This document shows positions 16,070-23,913 of a stretch of DNA of 64,000 nt, one piece after another. The notes under the pieces are model-generated. The model was not told the DNA's origin, searched no databases, and was given only the letters and a program-made list of their open reading frames with translations. Source of the stretch: Collinsella phocaeensis (GTDB lineage: Bacteria; Actinomycetota; Coriobacteriia; Coriobacteriales; Coriobacteriaceae). Where the stretch lies: assembly GCF_900119895.1 (NCBI RefSeq), contig NZ_FQLR01000004.1:248001-312000 (forward strand), given 5' to 3'. Position 1 is the first letter of the stretch; each line of letters opens with the position of its first letter. Both the position numbers and the translations under genes were made by a program.

Positions 16070-18334
16070 ATGGAGACTCCCTCATCCGAACAGCGATCGC
16101 GCGCCTTCGTGCGCCCCGGCGCTGTGGCCGACGTGCTTACCGCGGTCGAGCGCGATCCCGACCTGCTCGATTGTGACCTGGCTCTTCTCGACGAGCGCGC
16201 CGACGCCTTCGTGCTCCCCGATATGTCGCCCGCCGAGCTGCGCGCCTCATATACGCGCGCGGCGATCGAGCTCACCTCCCCGGAGGCGCCGCGCTGGGAG
16301 TTCGTGGCGGCGCGCCTGCTCGCGGCGGACTTCGCCGCCGAGCTTGAGCGCGAACAGGCGGAACGAGGCCTGGAGGGCTTCGTGGACAAGGTTCACTACC
16401 TGGTGGGGGAGGGGCTGTACGGCTCCTATATCGTCGAGGGGTACTCGGATGCGGAGCTTGCCGAGGCGGCGTCTTTCATCGACCCGTCGCGCGATGCGCT
16501 GCTCACCTATTCCGGCCTCGACCTGCTGCTTCGTCGCTATATCATCCGCGACCGCGCGCATCGGCCCCTCGAGAGCCCGCAGGAGATGTTCCTCGGCATC
16601 GCGCTGCACCTTGCGTTGAAGGAGCCCGTCGAGGTCCGCCTCGAATGGGTCCGCCGGTTCTACGACATGCTGAGCAGGCTCGAGGTCACGATGGCGACGC
16701 CCACCATGAGCAACGCCCGCAAGCCGCATCATCAGCTGTCGAGCTGCTTCATCGATACCGTGCCTGACAGTCTGGAGGGCATCTACCGCAGCGTGGACAA
16801 CTTCGCCCAGGTGAGCAAGTTCGGCGGGGGTATGGGCATGTACCTGGGGCACGTCCGCGCCGCAGGCGGAAGCATCCGCGGATTCGAGGGGGTCGCCGGC
16901 GGCGTCATCCGGTGGATCCGCGTCATCAACGACACCGCCGTCGCCGTCGACCAGCTCGGTATGCGGCAGGGCGCCGTGGCGGTGTATCTCGATGCGTGGC
17001 ACCGCGACCTGCCTGAGTTCCTGCAGCTGAGGACCAACAACGGCGACGACCGCATGAAGGCGCATGACGTCTTTCCCGCGGTCTGCTATCCCGACCTGTT
17101 CTGGCGCCTGGCGGAAGAGAACCTCGATGCGCCCTGGTACCTCATGTGCCCGCATGACATCGAGCAGCACCGGGGGTATCGCCTGGAGGATTTCTGGGGT
17201 GAGGAGTGGGAGCGCCGCTACCTCGCGTGCGTGGACGACCCGCGGATCGAGAAGCGCACCGTGACGGTGAAGGACATCGTGCGCCTGGTGCTCAAGAGCG
17301 CGGTCGAGACGGGAACCCCCTTCGCGTTCATGCGCGACACGGTGAACCGCGCCAACCCCAATCCGCATGCCGGCATGATCTACTGCTCCAACCTGTGCTG
17401 CGAGATCGCCCAGAACACGAGCGAGATCGAGACCGTCTCGCGCAAGGTCGAGACGCGCGAGGGGGATACCGTGGTGGTGACGGAGACACGTCCCGGAGAT
17501 TTCGTCGTCTGCAACTTGGCGAGCCTCTCGCTCGGCCACCTGCCCGTCGAGGACGACGCGCATCTCGCGCGCACGGTGGAGACGGCGGTGCGCGCGCTCG
17601 ACAACGTGATCGACCTCAACTTCTACGCGCTGCCGTACGCCAAGATCACCAACAGGAGGTACCGGTCGGTGGGTCTCGGTGCATCGGGCTACCACCACAT
17701 GCTCGCGAAGCGCGGTATCGGCTGGGAGACCGAGGAGCATCTCGCCTTCGTCGACGAGCTGTTCGAGCGCATCAACCGCCATGCGATCGAGGCGTCGTGC
17801 GCGCTGGCGGCCGAGCGCGGGCCCTACGGGCTGTTCTGCGGCAGCGACTGGCAGACGGGCGCGTACTTCGAGAAGCGCGGCTACGTGTCCGATGCGTGGC
17901 GTGAGCTGGCGGCGCGCGTCCGGGTGCACGGGATGCGCAACGCCTACCTCATGGCGGTCGCGCCGACGAGCTCCACGTCCATCATCGCGGGGACCACGGC
18001 GGGCCTGGACCCCGTCTTGCGCAAGTTCTTCCTCGAGGAGAAGAAGGGCTCGGTGCTGCCGCGCGTGGCGCCCGACCTCTCGATGCGGACCTATTGGTAC
18101 TACAAGCCCGCGCACCTGATCGATCAGATGTGGTCCGTGCGCGCCGCCGGCGTGCGGCAGCGCCATATCGACCAGGCGCAGTCGGTGAACCTGTACATCA
18201 CGGACGAGTACACGTTGCGCGGCGTGCTCGCGCTGTATCTCGAGGCATGGCGAAGCGGGGTGAAGACGGTGTACTACGTGCGCAGCAAGTCGCTGGAGAT
18301 GGCGGCCGCCTCCTGCGAAAGCTGTTCCGCCTGA
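16070..18334 (+). CDS. nrdA: Ribonucleoside-diphosphate reductase alpha subunit, class I
   Basis: This is the catalytic subunit that reduces ribonucleoside diphosphates to deoxyribonucleotides (754 residues from 16070). An N-terminal helical region, partly like an ATP cone, precedes the ten-stranded barrel. Catalytic residues are visible: HQLSSCFIDT (first redox Cys), NLCCEIAQNTSEIE (thiyl Cys, Asn, Glu), FVVCNLASL (second redox Cys), KTVYYVRSKS (radical-transfer tyrosine pair) and a C-terminal CESC. The start is uncertain: ATG 16070 has only a weak ribosome site, and TTG 16019 in frame follows AGGG. It is followed by nrdB after 178 bases. Confidence 0.96.
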   Translation: METPSSEQRSRAFVRPGAVADVLTAVERDPDLLDCDLALLDERADAFVLPDMSPAELRASYTRAAIELTSPEAPRWEFVAARLLAADFAAELEREQAERGLEGFVDKVHYLVGEGLYGSYIVEGYSDAELAEAASFIDPSRDALLTYSGLDLLLRRYIIRDRAHRPLESPQEMFLGIALHLALKEPVEVRLEWVRRFYDMLSRLEVTMATPTMSNARKPHHQLSSCFIDTVPDSLEGIYRSVDNFAQVSKFGGGMGMYLGHVRAAGGSIRGFEGVAGGVIRWIRVINDTAVAVDQLGMRQGAVAVYLDAWHRDLPEFLQLRTNNGDDRMKAHDVFPAVCYPDLFWRLAEENLDAPWYLMCPHDIEQHRGYRLEDFWGEEWERRYLACVDDPRIEKRTVTVKDIVRLVLKSAVETGTPFAFMRDTVNRANPNPHAGMIYCSNLCCEIAQNTSEIETVSRKVETREGDTVVVTETRPGDFVVCNLASLSLGHLPVEDDAHLARTVETAVRALDNVIDLNFYALPYAKITNRRYRSVGLGASGYHHMLAKRGIGWETEEHLAFVDELFERINRHAIEASCALAAERGPYGLFCGSDWQTGAYFEKRGYVSDAWRELAARVRVHGMRNAYLMAVAPTSSTSIIAGTTAGLDPVLRKFFLEEKKGSVLPRVAPDLSMRTYWYYKPAHLIDQMWSVRAAGVRQRHIDQAQSVNLYITDEYTLRGVLALYLEAWRSGVKTVYYVRSKSLEMAAASCESCSA

Positions 18335-18512
18335 CGGCGCGCCCCGGGCGCCCGCCCGTACGGCATGCGTCGGTCGCGCATGTCAGGTGACGCTCCTCGC
18401 TTGTCGCGCGTCCGGGCGTCTGGGATCGGCGCGCGGCTTGGATCCAACCCGTCGCGTGCCGCGCTCCGTGCGTGCCCGCCTCCCTCGCCTTCTCTTCTAG
18501 AAAGGACCTTCC

Positions 18513-19565
18513 ATGACGCTCGACCCCTGCGCTCCGCTCGCGGCGCGCCCGCTCTTCAACCCCGAGGGCGACACCGACGTGCGCGCCCGCCGCATGATCG
18601 GCGGCAACACCACCAACCTCAACGACTTCAACAACATGCGGTACGGCTGGGCTTCTGAGTGGTATCGCCAGGCGATGAACAACTTTTGGATCCCCGAGGA
18701 GATCAACCTCACCCAGGATCTCAAGGACTACGCCCGCCTGACCTCCGCCGAGCGCACCGCGTACGACAAGATCCTGTCGTTCCTCGTGTTCCTGGACTCG
18801 CTGCAGTCCGCGAACCTGCCGAACGTCGCCGAGTACATCACCGCCAACGAAGTCAACCTCTGCCTCACCATCCAGGCGTTCCAGGAGTGCGTGCACAGCC
18901 AGAGCTACAGCTACATGCTTGATTCCATCTGCAGTCCCGAGCAGCGCAACGACATCCTGTACCAGTGGAAGACCGATGAGCGCCTGCTTGCGCGCAACAC
19001 GTTCATCGGCGAGCGCTACAACGAGTTCCAGCGCGACCGCAGCGCGTCGGCGCTGGTGAAGGTGCTCATGGCCAACGTCATCCTGGAGGGCGTGTACTTC
19101 TACTCCGGATTCCTGTTCTTCTACAACCTCGCGCGCATGGGCAAGATGCCGGGCAGCGCGCAGGAGATCCGCTACATCAACCGCGACGAGAACACGCACC
19201 TATGGCTGTTCACGAACATCATGCGCGAGCTGCGCGAGGAGAATCCCGAGCTCTTCGGGGAGCGGGAGGTCGCCGAGCTGCGCGCGATGCTCGACGGGGG
19301 AGTGCGCCAGGAGATCGCGTGGGGGAGCTACGTGATCGGGGACGAGATCGAGGGCCTGAGTGCGTCCATGCTCGAGCGCTATATCACGTACCTGGGCGAG
19401 CTGCGCTGGCATGCGCTCGGGCTGGGTGACGAGGCGGCGCCGCGCGTGGCGGACGATATGGCATGGGTGCTGCAGCACGCGGATCCCAACATGGTGAAGA
19501 CCGATTTCTTCGAGGCGCGCTCGACGGCCTATGCGAAGGCGACGGCCCTGGTGGACGACCTGTAG
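18513..19565 (+). CDS. nrdB: Ribonucleoside-diphosphate reductase beta subunit, class I
   Basis: This is the di-iron radical subunit of 350 residues. Iron ligands are seen in order: FLVFLDSLQ (Asp), FQECVHSQSYSYM (Glu and His, with the radical tyrosine three residues after the His-Ser-Gln), NVILEGVYFYSGF (Glu), and RDENTHLWLF (Glu and His). The conserved tyrosine suggests a classical tyrosyl-radical enzyme (Ia/Ib type) rather than the Tyr-less Ic type. GAAAGGAC precedes the ATG. No nrdI or nrdH is next to it. Confidence 0.96.
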   Translation: MTLDPCAPLAARPLFNPEGDTDVRARRMIGGNTTNLNDFNNMRYGWASEWYRQAMNNFWIPEEINLTQDLKDYARLTSAERTAYDKILSFLVFLDSLQSANLPNVAEYITANEVNLCLTIQAFQECVHSQSYSYMLDSICSPEQRNDILYQWKTDERLLARNTFIGERYNEFQRDRSASALVKVLMANVILEGVYFYSGFLFFYNLARMGKMPGSAQEIRYINRDENTHLWLFTNIMRELREENPELFGEREVAELRAMLDGGVRQEIAWGSYVIGDEIEGLSASMLERYITYLGELRWHALGLGDEAAPRVADDMAWVLQHADPNMVKTDFFEARSTAYAKATALVDDL

Positions 19566-19583
19566 ACGCCACGCACCGAGGCG

Positions 19584-19677
19584 CGTGCCAAAGGGGACGT
19601 ACCCTAACGGCACGTCGAACGTTCAGCTGTGCCATTAGGGTGCGTCCCTCTTGGCGAGGGCCTGTCCCTTTGGCACG
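19584..19677. repeat. Palindromic repeat family B, copy 2
   Basis: A complete 94-bp copy begins CGTGCCAAAGGGGACGTACC and ends GTCCCTTTGGCACG. Internal motifs are CGAACGTTCAG and GCCATTAGGGTGCGTCCC. It lies 18 bases after nrdB and just before the three TAACGTCA palindromes. It closely matches the copy at 31206-31299. Confidence 0.8.
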
Positions 19678-19683
19678 AGGCGG

Positions 19684-19811
19684 CGGCCCCGCTAACGTCA
19701 ACTTCCTGACGTTAGCGGGGCCGATCCGATTCTAACGTCAAAAAACGGGCAAAACTTGACGTTAGAAGTTGATAGCCTGCTCTAACGTCAACAAGCTGAC
19801 GTTAGAGCAGG
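19684..19811. repeat. Three consecutive palindromes with shared TAACGTCA core
   Basis: Three perfect hairpins follow each other: 19684-19700/19707-19723 (17-bp stem, 6-base loop), 19730-19741/19756-19767 (12-bp stem, 14-base loop) and 19776-19790/19797-19811 (15-bp stem, 6-base loop). Every stem contains TAACGTCA on the left and TGACGTTA on the right, but the flanking stem bases differ between hairpins and still pair. They lie between the convergent ends of nrdB and the broken surface gene. A terminator, a protein-binding array or an RNA element are all possible. Confidence 0.8.
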
Positions 19812-19945
19812 GGCTGTTCGCCTTGGTCGCACCTCTATCGCCGACCGTTGCCGGACGGGGCAAGCGGCTTTCGATGGTTCTCCCACTCCGATCCAAGCCA
19901 TTCGATGCGTGCAGGCCTTCGAGTCTCGAGCCGACATCGACGTGA

Positions 19946-21040
19946 TTACGGTCGACGCAGGCGGCGAATCGCTCCGGCAAGCAGGGAGCCCGCGCCCAGC
20001 ACGATGGCGCTCAGCGGCCCGGCGGTGGAAGCGTCGCCCGTTGTGGGCAGGCCCTCTGAGGAGCCGTCGGAGTGGTTGTCGTCTGGGGCGCGGTTGCCGC
20101 CCTGGTCATTCTGGTCGTCGCCACTCTGGTTGCCGCCCTGGTCACCGTCGTTTCCCGACCCGTTGTCGTCCTGATCCTGGCCGTTGCCGTTGTCCTGGTC
20201 TCCTGAACCGTCGTTGCCGGAGCCGTTGCCGCCCTGGTCGCCATCCTGACCCTGGTTGTCTCCGCCCTGACCCTGGTCTCCACCCTGGTCACCCGTGCCG
20301 TTGCCGCCCTGGCCTTGGCCGGCGTCGCCCTCCTGGCCATCGGCCGCGATCTCGACCGCGAGGGGCTCCTCGCACACCACGGGACCCAGGCCCGGCAGGC
20401 CCGTGACCCGGGCGAAGGCGTAGTAGGTCCGGCCCGGGGTCAGGTTCGTGAATACCGGGTCGGTCGTCCACGCGTTCAGGGGGTTGCCCTGCACCTGCTC
20501 GCCGCTCTCGGAAGCCGCCGTCGCGGTGAACGCCCCGGGGCAACCTGCTCCTCGCACAGGGCGTACTCGACCGCGCCATCGAGCCCTTCTGCTCCGTTCA
20601 CCTGCGCAGATAGCCTCACGGACGTATCGTCGATCTTCTCGGCCGCGATGGCGACCGAGGCGCCGCGGGGTGCGACGTCGATGCTCAAGGGGATCCTGAG
20701 CGTGCGGCTCTGCTGGCCCTCGGCGCCGCGATAGGTCACCGTCGCGTCGGCGCTGTACGAACCGGCCGCGAGCCCGGCGGCGGGGCGCACCGTCCACGAT
20801 GCGTCGCGGGAACCTGCGGCGATCTCGCGGGAGCCCTCGCCCTCGATCACGAAGCCGTCCCCTTCGATCGTCACGTCCTCGATCACGGCTGTCGCCTTGC
20901 TGGTATTGGACAGGTCGAGCGGCAGCGTCGGGCGCTCGTCGTCGGCGTACCCCGATTTCAGGCTGTCGAATGCGATCGGCTGCGACTCGAGTCCCGGCGC
21001 GTGGACCTCGTAGACGTCGAACAGCGCCGCGCGGTGGTGC
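19946..21040 (-). pseudogene. Remnant of an LPxTG-anchored surface protein
   Basis: Read on the minus strand, the piece starts mid-domain (about 21035) with no start codon. It runs through Ig-like beta-rich sequence (DLSNTSKATAVIEDVTIEG..., TYRGAEGQQSRTLRIPLSI), then through a fibronectin-like segment (YYAFARVTGLPGLG). A low-complexity Gly/Asn/Asp/Gln spacer of about 90 residues follows, then LPTTGD, a hydrophobic helix and RRLRRP, a complete sortase signal. The frame breaks once near 20540: within GCCCCGGGGCG one G appears to be missing, and restoring it rejoins EEQVAPG to GAFTATAASE. The 5' end stops where the left-truncated repeat B copy begins, so the gene lost its start there. Confidence 0.8.
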
Positions 21041-21103
21041 TAAACGTTCGGCGTGCCGTTAGGGTACGTCCCTTTTGGCGAGGGCCTGTCCCTTTTGGCA
21101 CAC
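21041..21103. repeat. Palindromic repeat family B, copy 3, left part missing
   Basis: It aligns with the right two thirds of the copy at 31206-31299 (AACGTT.., GCCGTTAGGGT, GTCCCTTTTGGCGAGGG, TCCCTTTTGGCAC). The following ACACGGCGGTGG is also shared between the two sites. The left arm is absent exactly at the junction with the broken surface gene. Confidence 0.75.
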
Positions 21104-21460
21104 GGCGGTGGTGGGGGAGGGGCCGCGTGGTTCTGTTATCGATGGGAATGGATGAGTCTCTGTCGGCTGCCGTAGGCTCCGCAGCAGAAATCGCGTTTGA
21201 AAAAAAATGAAATCCCTCCATGTCAAAAAGTGGGACAAGCATGCGGATGTCGCACCTCGGCATGTAGGACCGCGGGTCGCCGTGCAAAGTGCATCGGACC
21301 GCCGCACCGTTGTAGACCCCCTATAAATCAGCAGGTAAACCATTAAAAATGGGTGGTCATTCGAGCGTTGGCAGATTGTGGCTCCTATGCGAAGTTCCCG
21401 TGAAGCGTTCTCATATTTCCATCGTCGAACGAGGAAAAACGCCCAGAGGCTGAGGAAAAG

Positions 21461-21488
21461 TTGCAGGGGGGGGGCTCAGTGCTATGGT
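21461..21488 (+). promoter_or_regulatory. Promoter with nine-G tract in the spacer
   Basis: TTGCAG (21461-21466) is separated by 16 bases from TATGGT (21483-21488). The spacer opens with a run of Gs (21466-21474, nine in all, counting the last base of the -35). The signal peptidase start is 43 bases downstream. Such tracts change length by slipped-strand mispairing, and spacer length sets promoter strength. The layout is seen directly. Phase variation is inferred. Confidence 0.55.
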
Positions 21489-21530
21489 TCCCGAGAGCTC
21501 GCTTTTGCGAAGAGTGGGCTTTAATTTGGG

Positions 21531-22175
21531 ATGGAACACGTGGTCTTGGCAGAGGGCGAAGTCGGTTGCGATGACGCATGGCTGCGAGCGATGAGGCTCG
21601 CCCCTTCCGGCCACGCGATGGGGATGATAGGGTTGTTCGGGCGGATATGGAATGCGATTCTGGTCGCGTTGACTGTCGCTGCTGCTGCGCTCGTTGTTGC
21701 TTTCGCGGGGGTCCGCCTGGTCGGATTGACCCCCTATGCCGTCCTGTCCGGCTCGATGGAGCCGGAGCTCCCCGTGGGATCCCTCGTATATGTGCGCGCG
21801 GTCGACCCGTCTGAGGTCGTTGTCGGCGACACCATCACGTTCAAGCTTGAGTCGGGCACGCTGGTGACCCACGAGGTCTATGAGATTGATGCCGCCGCAC
21901 GTGAATTCAAGACGCACGGCATCGCCAACGTTGATTCAGAAGGAAATATCTCGCCCGATGCGGCTCCGGTCCCATGGTCGAGCCTGGTGGGCTCGGTCGT
22001 GGCGTGCGTGCCGCTTCTGGGCTACGTCAACGTGTTCGTCACGCAGCCGCCGGGGGTCTTCATGGTGATCGCCGGCGTGGCCGTGGTGATAGGCGTGAGC
22101 ATCGTGATCGAGCTGGTGGGTACCGGCAGGCGCGACAAGCGGGAGGCGGCCCACGCCCCCAAACACATGAGGTGA
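21531..22175 (+). CDS. sipW: SipW-type signal peptidase I
   Basis: This is a membrane serine protease of the SipW (ER-type) branch, which cleaves signal peptides of TasA-like proteins. The 214 residues (from 21531) hold TM1 (about 38-60), the catalytic Ser in LSGSMEPELPVGSLV, the catalytic His in LVTHEVYEID (Ser-His dyad as in SipW, not the Ser-Lys dyad), and a second TM near the C-terminus (VFMVIAGVAVVIGVSIVIEL). The start is uncertain because ribosome sites are weak; 21618 is an in-frame alternative. It heads a run of genes encoding likely substrates, and its promoter has a nine-G tract. Confidence 0.88.
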   Translation: MEHVVLAEGEVGCDDAWLRAMRLAPSGHAMGMIGLFGRIWNAILVALTVAAAALVVAFAGVRLVGLTPYAVLSGSMEPELPVGSLVYVRAVDPSEVVVGDTITFKLESGTLVTHEVYEIDAAAREFKTHGIANVDSEGNISPDAAPVPWSSLVGSVVACVPLLGYVNVFVTQPPGVFMVIAGVAVVIGVSIVIELVGTGRRDKREAAHAPKHMR

Positions 22176-22238
22176 CACTGGGCGCAGCGCGTCTTTGTCA
22201 TAAGCAGTTCAGGTCCGATAGGAGAAAGGAAAGCGGAC

Positions 22239-23078
22239 ATGGAAGAGAAACGTACGAACCGCAAGAGGGTGGGCCTGCTGGCTGCGCTCGCTATGTGCTG
22301 CGTGCTGGCGGTGGGTGCCGGCGTCATGGCGTGGTTTAGCGCAAATGATGAGGTGAGTAACGTCTTCTTGAGTGGCGACGGCATCACCGATCCCGAGGTT
22401 AATCCCAAACCCGATCCTAATCCTGATCCCAACAAGCCGATCGCCCCCGATCCCGACCCAAATAATCCGGTTGTTCCTGATCCCAACAAGCCTCATTTGA
22501 ACGGCAATATCATCGAGACCGAGTGGCAGCCGAATTCAGCCATTTCCGCTGAGTCTTCCGTGGCGAAGAACCCGAACATCGGCATCGGTAAAACCAGCAA
22601 GCCCGCTTACGTGTTCGCTGAGGTCGAGAACGGCCTTGGGGCCGGAACGTACTTCATTCTGAATCCCGGCTGGGAAGCTGTGAACGCTACGAGCTATGAC
22701 GGCACAAAGGGATGGGCTGCGATCCACGCGAACGATCCGGACAAGCAGGGCAAGGCCTACACCTCCGGCCTCTTTGTCTATGTTGGTGAGAACCCGCAGG
22801 GCTCCGATGTTACCGACAGGATGGCGCTTCTTGAGTCCAAGACGGTTACCGGCAAGGACGGCAAGTGGGGCGCCTACACGGGTGAGCTTTTCTCCAAGGT
22901 TTACGCTGGAAATAAAGCTGAGATTACCGGTAACAACCAAGATCGCAAGATGGACGTAAAGGCGTTCCTTGCGGCAGCTTCCAGCGATGGCGAGTTTACT
23001 GGCGCCAGCGCCTCTGAGGCCAAGGCCGAGATCCTTGCGGCTGCCAAGGCTTGGTGGACGACTAGCAACAACAACTAG
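22239..23078 (+). CDS. TasA/camelysin-like secreted protein, probable fibre subunit 1
   Basis: This 279-residue protein has the SipW-dependent type of signal sequence: KRVGLLAALAMCCVLAVGAGVMAWFSA, followed by the TasA-like NVFLSGD. Next comes a proline-rich linker of DPN repeats (about 50-90). The remaining domain of about 190 residues has beta-rich character (KPAYVFAEVENGLG, YFILNPGWEAV). There is no C-terminal anchor. AGGAGAAAGGA gives a strong start. It follows sipW by 63 bases and is followed by an attenuator-like hairpin, as expected for a subunit made in excess over downstream genes. The subunit role is inferred from family and context. Confidence 0.8.
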   Translation: MEEKRTNRKRVGLLAALAMCCVLAVGAGVMAWFSANDEVSNVFLSGDGITDPEVNPKPDPNPDPNKPIAPDPDPNNPVVPDPNKPHLNGNIIETEWQPNSAISAESSVAKNPNIGIGKTSKPAYVFAEVENGLGAGTYFILNPGWEAVNATSYDGTKGWAAIHANDPDKQGKAYTSGLFVYVGENPQGSDVTDRMALLESKTVTGKDGKWGAYTGELFSKVYAGNKAEITGNNQDRKMDVKAFLAAASSDGEFTGASASEAKAEILAAAKAWWTTSNNN

Positions 23079-23098
23079 CGACCTGCGATAGGCGCTAA

Positions 23099-23135
23099 GG
23101 AGCGCAGATGGGGAGTTCGCTCCCCTCTGCGTTCC
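23099..23135 (+). terminator. Attenuator-like hairpin after the first TasA-like gene
   Basis: GGAGCGCAGATGGGGAG-TTCG-CTCCCCTCTGCGTTCC forms a long stem with a TTCG tetraloop. No T-run follows directly. It could stabilise the upstream mRNA or partially terminate, raising fibre subunit 1 over the genes that follow. Confidence 0.6.
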
Positions 23136-23170
23136 TGCGTCTGCGTTTTGCTGTGGAAAGGACCTGCGTG

Positions 23171-23875
23171 ATGAGCTCAGAGAGGGTCGAGCGCGCAAAT
23201 CAGACGCATGCGGCGGAGGAGGCTGCGCCATGCGTCTCCCCGGAAACGGATGGGTGCTCCGACGCGGTTGACGTTGCGGCATCGGATTCCCCTTGCGCCG
23301 AGCGTCCTCGTTCTCGCCGACGGAGCGCCTTCGCTGTGGCGTGTCTTGCGCTCCTCGCCGTTGCGCTCACCGCGCAAGTTCTTTCGTCCATCGTACGTGA
23401 GCGTCCTTTCGCGAGCATGCTGACGTTTGGTAATGCTGATATCCAGCTCTCGATAACCACCCACAACCAAAACGGCGACGAGGTTTCCGCTGAGGACGGT
23501 CAAGAGATTCCCGTCGGGACCGTGCCCCTTGACCGCCGCGTGAGCGCGACCAACACCGGCTCTCAGCCGCTGTGGGTGCGTGTGCGCTTGGCGTTTATGG
23601 CCGAGGCGGGCGACAAAGAGTGGGATATCGCCGAGCTTTCCGATTTCTCTGTTAATACCGATGCATGGGTGCAGCGTGGAGAATGGTTCTATCTGCTGGA
23701 TCCGCTTGAGGCGGGCGAGACTTCCCCGGTGCTCATAGACGGATTGACGGTTGACACTGCGGCGGCTGCGCAACAATACGGGTCGCATTCGTATCGCCTG
23801 TCCGCTCATGCATCTGCTGTCCAGTGCAAAAACAATGCGAACACGGTACTTGAGGCTGAGGGATGGCCGGAATGA
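23171..23875 (+). CDS. TasA-like secreted protein 2
   Basis: This 234-residue protein has a long charged N-terminal region (about 60 residues) before a membrane-targeting helix (SAFAVACLALLAVALTAQVL). The family-like MLTFGNADIQLSI follows, then a beta-sandwich with VSATNTGSQPLWVRVRL, the same 'NTG...yVRv' element seen in the third TasA-like protein (TNRGTAPAYMRAAV). The start at 23171 follows AAAGGAC; in-frame 23108 would run into the hairpin. It overlaps or couples with the giant gene through an ATGA at 23872. It may be a minor subunit or fibre anchor. Confidence 0.72.
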   Translation: MSSERVERANQTHAAEEAAPCVSPETDGCSDAVDVAASDSPCAERPRSRRRSAFAVACLALLAVALTAQVLSSIVRERPFASMLTFGNADIQLSITTHNQNGDEVSAEDGQEIPVGTVPLDRRVSATNTGSQPLWVRVRLAFMAEAGDKEWDIAELSDFSVNTDAWVQRGEWFYLLDPLEAGETSPVLIDGLTVDTAAAAQQYGSHSYRLSAHASAVQCKNNANTVLEAEGWPE

Positions 23876-23913
23876 GTGGTGTTATGCGTAGACGTGCGGA
23901 GGCGGGCTTCCCT

